A DNA stretch of 51,808 bases from contig CANRLV010000008.1 of assembly GCA_947631565.1 (NCBI GenBank), forward strand, positions 1 through 51,808. The letters run 5' to 3'. Shown here piece by piece: positions 46,378 to 51,808 of the stretch. Each line of letters begins with the position of its first letter. Position 1 is the first letter of the stretch. Source of the stretch: an uncultured Gemmiger sp. (GTDB lineage: Bacteria > Bacillota > Clostridia > Oscillospirales > Ruminococcaceae). A program made the translations under genes and the position numbers. The notes beneath the pieces are model-generated. The model was not told where the DNA came from, did not search any database, and was given only the letters and a program-made list of their open reading frames with translations.

Positions 46378-48828
46378 TCAGCCGCCCAGCACCTGTTTGG
46401 CGATGTCGGCGCTGGCCTTGGCGTCGCGGGCGTAGAAGTCGGCGCCGATCTGTTCGGCGTAGGCCGGGGTCAGCACCGCCCCGCCGACCATGACCCGGCA
46501 GGGCAGCTGCGCGGCGCGCAGCGCCTCGATGGTGGCCTGCATACTGGGCACGGTGGTGGTCATCAACGCCGAAAGGCCGACCAGGCGCGCACCGGTGCAC
46601 TGCACGGCCTCGACGACGCGCTCGGGCGGCACGTCGCGGCCGAGGTCCAGCACGTCATAGCCGTAGTTCTCCAGCACCACGCGCACGATGTTTTTGCCGA
46701 TGTCGTGGATGTCGCCCTTGACGGTGGCGAGCACGATCTTGCCCTTGCCGGCCGTGGGCGCGCCGCTGTGGGCCAGCGCCGCCTTGATGGCCTCAAAGGC
46801 GCTCTGGGCGGCGGCGGCCGACTGCAAAAGCTGCGGCAGGAACAATGTGCCCTTTTCAAACGCGTCGCCGACGGCGTCCAGCGCCGGGATGAGCGAGGCG
46901 TTGACGAGCTCGAGCGGCGGCTGCCCGCTTTGCAGGGCGGCCGCGGCGGCGGTTTTGGCCTTGGCCTTGAGGCCGCGGTGCACGGCGGTGAACAGCGCGT
47001 CGCCGCTTTGGCCGGGCGCGGTCTGCGGCAAAGATACGGCGGCCTGCGGGCCGCCACATGGGGCGGCCCCTACGGAAGTCCCGGCGATGGCGGCCCCTGC
47101 GACCTGCATATTGGCGTAAGCAGCGATATACTCAGCGCTCTGCGCATCCTGGCAGGTGAGCACGCGGAAAGCGCGCACGGCGGCCATCATCTCGGGTGTG
47201 TTGGGATTCATGATGGCCAGGTCCAGTCCGGCCTGCATGGCCATGGTCAAAAAGGCGGTGTTCAAAAAGCCGCGGCAGGGCAGGCCGAAGCTGATGTTGG
47301 AGACGCCCAGCACGGTGCGCACGCCCAGCTCCCGCTTGCAGGCGGTCAGGGCGGCCAGTGTCTGCTGTGCCGCAGCCTGCTCGGCGCTGGCGGTCAGGGT
47401 CAGGCAGTCGATGTACACGTCTTCGGGCGGGATGCCGGCGGCCGCGGCGGCGGCCGTGATGCGGCGGGCGATCCCTAAGCGGCCCTCGGCCGTCTTGGGG
47501 ATGCCGTGCTCATCGAGCGTGAGGCCGACGACGGCGGCGCCGTACTTTTTGCACAGCGGCAGCACGGCGTCGAGAACCCTCTGCTCGCCGTTGACCGAGT
47601 TGACGATGGGCTTGCCGTTGTACACGCGCAGCGCCCGCGCAAGGGCCGCCGGGTCGGAGGAATCGAGCTGTAAGGGCAGGTCGGTGACGGCCTGCAGCTC
47701 GGTGACAAGGCGCTCCAGCGTGGCGGCTTCGTCGATGCCGGGCAGACCGGCGTTGACGTCCAAGAGCTCCGCGCCCGCCTCGGCCTGCTGTACGGCCTGC
47801 GCGCAGGCGTAGGCCATGTCGCCGTCCCGCAGGGCCTGCTGCAGGCGCTTTTTGCCGGTGGGGTTGATGCGCTCGCCCACCACCGTGATGCCATCGACCT
47901 CCACGCAGCGCACCGGCGTGCAGAGCACGCTGCGCCGCAGCGGTACCTTTTGGGCGGGGACCCTGTCCTTATAAAAATCGCGCAGGCGGCGGATGTGCGC
48001 CGGCGTGGTGCCGCAGCAGCCGCCCACCATCGACACGCCGACGGCGGCAAATTCCTGCATCTGTTCGGCGAATTTTTCCGCCGTCAGGTCATAGCTGCCG
48101 TCGGGCGCGGGCAGGCCGGCGTTGGGCTTGACGAAGACCGGCAGCCCCGCCGGCACGGCGCGGCACAGCCGCCGGGCAAAGGGCAGGATCTCCGCCGGGC
48201 CCAAGGAGCAGTTGATGCCGATGGCGTCGACGCCGAGGCCCGCGGCGGTGGCGGCAAAGCTCTCGACCGTGCAGCCGGTAAAGGTGCGGCCGCGTGCCTC
48301 AAAGCTCATCGAGGCGAAGACCGGCAGAGTGCTGTGCTCTTTGGCGGCGAGGATGGCCGCCTTGAGCTCGTAGAGGTCGGTCATCGTCTCGAGAAAGATC
48401 AGGTCCGCCCCGGCGGCGGCCCCGGCCGCCACGACCTGGGCAAAGCGGTCATAGGCATCGGCGAAGGCGAGGGTGCCGGCGGGGGCCAGCAGTTCGCCCA
48501 GCGGGCCGATGTCCAGCGCCACCAAGGCCCCGGTGCCTTGGGCGGCGGCGCGGGCGCAGGCCAGCGATGCGGCGACCGTCTCCGCCAGCGTATGGCCGGT
48601 GCCGGCCAGCTTGCGCGGGTTGGCGCCAAAGGTGTTGGCCAGCAGGATATCGGCCCCGGCGGCGGCATACTCGGCGTGGATGGCGGTGAGCGCCTCGGGC
48701 ATGAAGAACGCCGCCAGCTCAGGTCTTTGGTCCAGGCGCAGGCCGCGCTTTTGCAGCTCGGTGCCCATGGCGCCATCCAAAATGATGTACGACCGGCGGT
48801 CGAAGACGGCTTGCAGTTTATTCGGCAC
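46378..48828 (-). CDS. metH: Cobalamin-dependent methionine synthase (without reactivation domain)
   Basis: The 816-residue enzyme transfers a methyl group from methyltetrahydrofolate to homocysteine via cobalamin. Domains run: homocysteine-binding (about 1-290; zinc cysteines in GINCSLGP and VGGCCGTTP), pterin-binding (about 310-570; VGERINPTGKKRLQ), cap (about 600-690) and B12-binding (about 700-816; GDIHDIGKNIVRVVLENYGYDV, the DxHxxG motif giving the lower cobalt ligand). The C-terminal AdoMet reactivation domain is absent and is a separate upstream gene. The interdomain linker (near 47048-47069) contains a repeat-like 8-bp hairpin. GTG is the start, after AGGGGG; it overlaps the upstream gene by 11 bases. 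Confidence 0.95.
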   Translation of the reverse strand: MPNKLQAVFDRRSYIILDGAMGTELQKRGLRLDQRPELAAFFMPEALTAIHAEYAAAGADILLANTFGANPRKLAGTGHTLAETVAASLACARAAAQGTGALVALDIGPLGELLAPAGTLAFADAYDRFAQVVAAGAAAGADLIFLETMTDLYELKAAILAAKEHSTLPVFASMSFEARGRTFTGCTVESFAATAAGLGVDAIGINCSLGPAEILPFARRLCRAVPAGLPVFVKPNAGLPAPDGSYDLTAEKFAEQMQEFAAVGVSMVGGCCGTTPAHIRRLRDFYKDRVPAQKVPLRRSVLCTPVRCVEVDGITVVGERINPTGKKRLQQALRDGDMAYACAQAVQQAEAGAELLDVNAGLPGIDEAATLERLVTELQAVTDLPLQLDSSDPAALARALRVYNGKPIVNSVNGEQRVLDAVLPLCKKYGAAVVGLTLDEHGIPKTAEGRLGIARRITAAAAAAGIPPEDVYIDCLTLTASAEQAAAQQTLAALTACKRELGVRTVLGVSNISFGLPCRGFLNTAFLTMAMQAGLDLAIMNPNTPEMMAAVRAFRVLTCQDAQSAEYIAAYANMQVAGAAIAGTSVGAAPCGGPQAAVSLPQTAPGQSGDALFTAVHRGLKAKAKTAAAAALQSGQPPLELVNASLIPALDAVGDAFEKGTLFLPQLLQSAAAAQSAFEAIKAALAHSGAPTAGKGKIVLATVKGDIHDIGKNIVRVVLENYGYDVLDLGRDVPPERVVEAVQCTGARLVGLSALMTTTVPSMQATIEALRAAQLPCRVMVGGAVLTPAYAEQIGADFYARDAKASADIAKQVLGG

Positions 48829-49474
48829 AGGTGGTCCCCCTTTTGCGGTAGGCGCAGGTCGTTTGCAGCAGGCAGTGCGCGCACCCGGCCCGCGCGCCGG
48901 TCACCGGCATATCGGCCAGGCCGAGCACGGCGGTGGTGCTCTTGCGCGGGGTCAGCAGGTGGGCGTCGGTCACGGCCAGGCCGATGCCGCGCACGGTGTC
49001 CAGCGCCAGGCACAGTTCGTCATTGAAGGCCAGCGGGCAGTCCCCGTAGCCGGGGGCATAGCGCCCGGTCATGTACTGCCCGGCCGGCAGCCCGGCGCGG
49101 ACGATGCCCTCCAGCGCGTCGGCGGCATGCTCGACGAGCACCGAAGCGGCGGCATCGGCCGCGGCGGCCAAGGCGATGTCGCTGCTCTCCAGCCGGCGCA
49201 GCAGCGCGTCGGTCTCGGCGCCCAGGGTGACGGCCAGCAGCACGGCGCTGTGGCAGCCCGCCAGGTGGCGGGCCAGGTCGGTGCCGAGCTCCGCCGCGGG
49301 CAGCGCCGTCACCGGCAGCGTGCGCCATGCCCCGCGCGGGGTGGCGGCAGCCAGCACCTGCGCGGCGGCCCGGTCCAGCAGCGCGGCGGCGGCCGCGTCC
49401 GGCTGCCAGCCGGCGGCGCCGAGATACCGCAGCACGGCGGCACGGTCTATCGCTTGCGGCAGGGGCAGGTCCAT
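48818..49474 (-). CDS. Methionine synthase reactivation-domain protein
   Basis: The 218-residue protein matches the AdoMet-dependent activation domain found at the C-terminus of E. coli MetH but here is free-standing. The conserved core is present as RYAPGYGDCPLAFNDELCLAL, then GIGLAVTDAHLLTPRKSTTAVLGLAD. The C-terminal CAHCLLQTTCAYRKRG adds cysteines that may bind a metal. It would reductively methylate cob(II)alamin in MetH. It lies between metF and metH, 11 bases after metF and overlapping metH by 11 bases, so stoichiometric expression is likely. Confidence 0.88.
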   Translation of the reverse strand: MDLPLPQAIDRAAVLRYLGAAGWQPDAAAAALLDRAAAQVLAAATPRGAWRTLPVTALPAAELGTDLARHLAGCHSAVLLAVTLGAETDALLRRLESSDIALAAAADAAASVLVEHAADALEGIVRAGLPAGQYMTGRYAPGYGDCPLAFNDELCLALDTVRGIGLAVTDAHLLTPRKSTTAVLGLADMPVTGARAGCAHCLLQTTCAYRKRGTTCAE

Positions 49475-49485
49475 GGCGCGCCCCC

Positions 49486-50352
49486 TTACAGCAGATCCTT
49501 GATGCCGTCATAGACGGCGGCGGCGACGGCGGCGTCGTTCATGGCGTAGAGGTGGATGCCGTCCGCGCCGCCCTCGATGAGGTCGCGCAGCTGGGTGACG
49601 GCGTACTCGATGCCGGCCTTGTAGAGGCCGTCGGGGTCGTCCTGCCAGCGCGAGACCATGTGGGTGAAGGCGGCGGGCAGACTGGCGCTGGACAGCGCCA
49701 CCGTGCGCTCGATCTGGCTGCGGCGCACGATGGGCATGACCCCGGCCGAGACCGGCAGCGTAATGCCGGCACGGCGGGCCAGATTCAAAAAGCGGTAGTA
49801 GCAGATGTTGTCAAAAAACAGCTGGGTGAGCAGATGGCTGACCCCGGCGGCCTGCTTGTGACGCAGATTTTCGACGTCGGTACGCAGATTGGCAGCCTCG
49901 GGGTGGCCCTCCGGGTAGCAGGCACCGTGGGTGGTGAACTGCGGCGCAGTCTCGCGCACAAAGGCCGCCAGGTCCGACGCGTGCGGGAAATCGGCGCTCT
50001 CGGCACGGTAGGGCGTGCGGTCGCCGCGCAGGGTCAGCACGTCGCGCACGCCGATGGCGGAAAGCGCCGCCAACAGCGCTGCCATGCTGGGCTTGTCGCT
50101 GCCCATGCACAGGATATGCGCCAGCGCCGTGATGCCCAGTGTGTTTTGCAGGTAGTCGGCCACCTCGACGGTGGAGACGCCGCCCGCGCTGCCGCCGGCG
50201 CCGTAGGTGACGCTGACGAAATCCGGGCGCAGCGCGGCCAGCTGTTGCAGGCCGGCTTTCATCCTGTCAAAATTGGTGGTCTGCTTGGGCGGGAAGCATT
50301 CGATGGAGAACACGCAGCGCTTGGCGGCAAAGGTCTCGGTGATGGTGGACAT
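49486..50352 (-). CDS. metF: Methylenetetrahydrofolate reductase
   Basis: The 288-residue flavoprotein reduces 5,10-methylene-THF to 5-methyl-THF, the methyl donor used by the adjacent MetH. It shows FSIECFPPKQ near the N-terminus (active-site glutamate), SVTYGAGGSAGG, LTLRGD, HPEA, LLTQLFFDN and the SAGVMPI segment. The ATG at 50352 has AAAGGAGG upstream. The MetV-type zinc/iron partner gene is not adjacent. Neighbours downstream make this a compact methionine branch. Confidence 0.95.
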   Translation of the reverse strand: MSTITETFAAKRCVFSIECFPPKQTTNFDRMKAGLQQLAALRPDFVSVTYGAGGSAGGVSTVEVADYLQNTLGITALAHILCMGSDKPSMAALLAALSAIGVRDVLTLRGDRTPYRAESADFPHASDLAAFVRETAPQFTTHGACYPEGHPEAANLRTDVENLRHKQAAGVSHLLTQLFFDNICYYRFLNLARRAGITLPVSAGVMPIVRRSQIERTVALSSASLPAAFTHMVSRWQDDPDGLYKAGIEYAVTQLRDLIEGGADGIHLYAMNDAAVAAAVYDGIKDLL

Positions 50353-50378
50353 GGGCAGCCTCCTTTTGGGGCAAAGCT

Positions 50379-51389
50379 TCAGGCGGCGGGGGCGGCGGCG
50401 TCCGCCTTGCCGGCGGTGCGCAGCGTCAGCTCGCCGTCCTGCCAGGTGTAGGTCAGGGCGCCGTCGGTGTCGGTGCGGGCGTACTGTACGCCAAATTGGG
50501 CAAAGCGGCGCAGCGCCGCATCGTGCGGGTGGCCGTACTCGTTGCCGGCGCCGCAGCTGATGGCGGCCATGTGCGGGCCGGCGGCGCGCAGCAGCGCCGC
50601 CGTGTTGGAGCTGGCGGAGCCGTGGTGCCCGGCCTTGAAGAGATCGCAGCGCAGGCCGGCGCCCCAGGTATCGGCCAGAGCCTGCTCGGCATCGGCCTCG
50701 GCGTCGCCGGTGTCCAGAAAGGCAAAGTCCCCGGCCGTGTAGCGCACACAGAGCGAGGCGTCGTTCTCGATGCTGTTCCCGGTCAGGCCGGTGGGGTCGG
50801 CCACGGCAAAGCCGGCCTGCAGGACCGTCAGCGTGCCGGTGCCCACGGCGTAGGTCTGGCCGGTCTCGGCCGTGACCACCTTGGCGCCGTGGTTTTCGGC
50901 CACGGTGGTGAGCAGCGTCAGCGTCCACGGCGTTTCGCCGCCCGCCGCCACCGGCGGCAGCAGCAGCGTCTCGACGGGGTAATCGCGCAAAATCTGCACC
51001 ATGCCGCCGCTGTGGTCGGCGTGCGGGTGGGTGAGCACGGCCAGCTTGAGCCGCCGCACCCCCAGCCGGTCCAGCGCCGCCGACAGCGCCTCGGCGCCGG
51101 CCGCGGTACCGGCGTCCAGCAGGCAGTATTCGCCGTTCTGGGCCAGCAGTACGGCGTCGCCCTGGCCGACGTCCAGCACCGTCACCGTGACGGCGTCGTC
51201 CGCGGCATTCTCTGTGTCCGCCGTCTCGAGAGGGACGCCGAGGGCGCGGTACAGCTGCCCCCAGGTGGGGATGCCGTGCTGCCCGCCGAAAGCCTCGATG
51301 ACAAAGGCGGCGGCCAGCACCAGCAGCACCAGCGCCTGCACAAGGCGGCGCCCGGTATGCCCGCGGCGGGGCTTGCAGCGTTTAGCCAT
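50379..51389 (-). CDS. ComEC-like metallo-beta-lactamase-fold protein
   Basis: The 336-residue protein has an N-terminal membrane anchor (about 14-35, LVQALVLLVLAAAFVIEAF) and an extracellular metallo-beta-lactamase domain. The catalytic motif is LTHPHADHSGG, with VLDVGQGDAVLL before it and DLFKAGHHGSASSN after; these match the soluble C-terminal domain of ComEC/Rec2. The ComEC pore domain is missing, so it could be a secreted nuclease or lyase-like enzyme. Its start codon overlaps the ftsK stop by 8 bases, implying cotranscription, and metF follows 26 bases after it. Confidence 0.85.
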   Translation of the reverse strand: MAKRCKPRRGHTGRRLVQALVLLVLAAAFVIEAFGGQHGIPTWGQLYRALGVPLETADTENAADDAVTVTVLDVGQGDAVLLAQNGEYCLLDAGTAAGAEALSAALDRLGVRRLKLAVLTHPHADHSGGMVQILRDYPVETLLLPPVAAGGETPWTLTLLTTVAENHGAKVVTAETGQTYAVGTGTLTVLQAGFAVADPTGLTGNSIENDASLCVRYTAGDFAFLDTGDAEADAEQALADTWGAGLRCDLFKAGHHGSASSNTAALLRAAGPHMAAISCGAGNEYGHPHDAALRRFAQFGVQYARTDTDGALTYTWQDGELTLRTAGKADAAAPAA

Positions 51390-51808
51390 CGCTGCGGGCG
51401 CTCAGTTTGCGCTCCTGCCACTGGGCCATCGTGATGAGCACGCTGCGCGGCTTGGCGCCCTCGTACGGGCCGATGACCTTTTCCTGCTCCATCTGGTCCA
51501 TGATGCGGGCGGCGCGGGCGTAGCCCAGCTTGCAGCGGCGCTGCAAAAGGCTCGTCGAGGCCTGCCCGGCCTCAATGACGCATTCCACGGCCTGCTCGAA
51601 CATCGGGTCCAGCGCGCCGCCCTCGTCGCCGTCGGCGTCCTTTTTGGCGCCCTTCTCGGCCACGGCGCGGCGCTCCATCTCGGCGATCATCTCCTCGTCA
51701 TAGCGGGCGTCGGAGGTGGACTTGATGAAGCCGAGCACGGCGGCGATCTCCTCGTCGGTCACAAAGGTGCCCTGCACGCGCAGCGGCTTGGGCGCGCCGA
51801 CGGGCAAA
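51382..51808 (-). CDS. ftsK: DNA translocase FtsK/SpoIIIE, C-terminal part (5' end outside window)
   Basis: About 142 C-terminal codons are present; the frame is open to the window edge. LRVQGTFVTDEEIAAVLGFIK is the conserved end of the FtsK motor. The last ~65 residues (ALDPMFEQAVECVIEAGQASTSLLQRRCKLGYARAARIMDQME) are the winged-helix gamma domain that reads KOPS/SRS sequences to orient translocation toward dif. The motor domain itself lies outside. The gene overlaps the ComEC-like gene by 8 bases. Confidence 0.93.
   Translation of the reverse strand, partial: LPVGAPKPLRVQGTFVTDEEIAAVLGFIKSTSDARYDEEMIAEMERRAVAEKGAKKDADGDEGGALDPMFEQAVECVIEAGQASTSLLQRRCKLGYARAARIMDQMEQEKVIGPYEGAKPRSVLITMAQWQERKLSARSDG

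Noticed and set aside
1-51808. CRISPR arrays, rRNA genes, intact insertion sequences and a replication origin.
   Set aside because: No regularly spaced short repeats, no rRNA-like sequence, no complete transposase and no DnaA-box cluster were seen.

Overview
The window looks like a chromosomal segment of a GC-rich Clostridia bacterium of the Oscillospiraceae/Ruminococcaceae type (Gemmiger, Subdoligranulum or Faecalibacterium relatives). The reasons are a PolC-type replicase, the Gram-positive order ffs-dnaX-ybaB-recR, an MEP-pathway/rseP/polC operon, sigma-A promoters of the TTGACA/TATAAT type with 17-bp spacers, a strongly diverged Spo0A-like regulator, and very high GC. Genus is an inference; no rRNA is present.

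Layout. 1-4.4 kb (+): end of asnS, mutY, a small acidic membrane protein, a membrane-anchored degenerate LytM protein, and rpsT. 4.4-6.4 kb (-): a membrane acyltransferase and an M19 dipeptidase. 6.4-11.0 kb is an accessory scar: a 55-bp intergenic repeat, two unrelated serine-recombinase C-terminal remnants, an XRE/zinc-ribbon regulator, a DUF3800 gene behind a structured leader, an AraC-type response regulator whose partner kinase has lost its 5' half at the recombinase junction, and tRNA-Ala(CGC). 11.1-13.3 kb (+): a Spo0A-like response regulator with an adjacent soluble kinase-like ATPase. 13.4-16.4 kb (-): a TetR-controlled redox operon with two operators over its promoter. 16.5-26.6 kb (+): pyrH-frr-cdsA-dxr-rseP-ispG-polC, without uppS.

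26.7-33.9 kb is the most unusual part. Four tandem small genes (-), plus a fifth 3 kb away, encode double-glycine-leader, cysteine-rich peptides. The fifth sits directly behind an all-in-one amino-acid ABC transporter (binding protein, permease and ATPase in one chain) whose C-terminus resembles a degenerate RsbW-type ATPase. The peptide operon and the transporter operon each have a sigma-A promoter followed, 18-21 nt downstream, by the same ~65-nt structured leader, with at least one compensatory base-pair change. Between them lie a methyltransferase-STAS fusion and a DUF4143 ATPase bracketed by a ~120-bp direct repeat that duplicates the 3' end of the STAS gene. Together they look like a coordinately regulated peptide/partner-switching locus.

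33.9-42 kb: an AEC-family transporter with a GntR-like palindrome in its leader (-), then parE-parC, secG and rnr (+). 42.2-46.3 kb (-): tmRNA, smpB, recR, ybaB, dnaX and the SRP RNA, an RNA/translation-quality and replication cluster. 46.4-51.8 kb (-): the end of an FtsK translocase, a ComEC-like metallo-beta-lactamase protein, metF, a methionine synthase reactivation protein and a cobalamin-dependent methionine synthase, forming the methyl-transfer branch to methionine.
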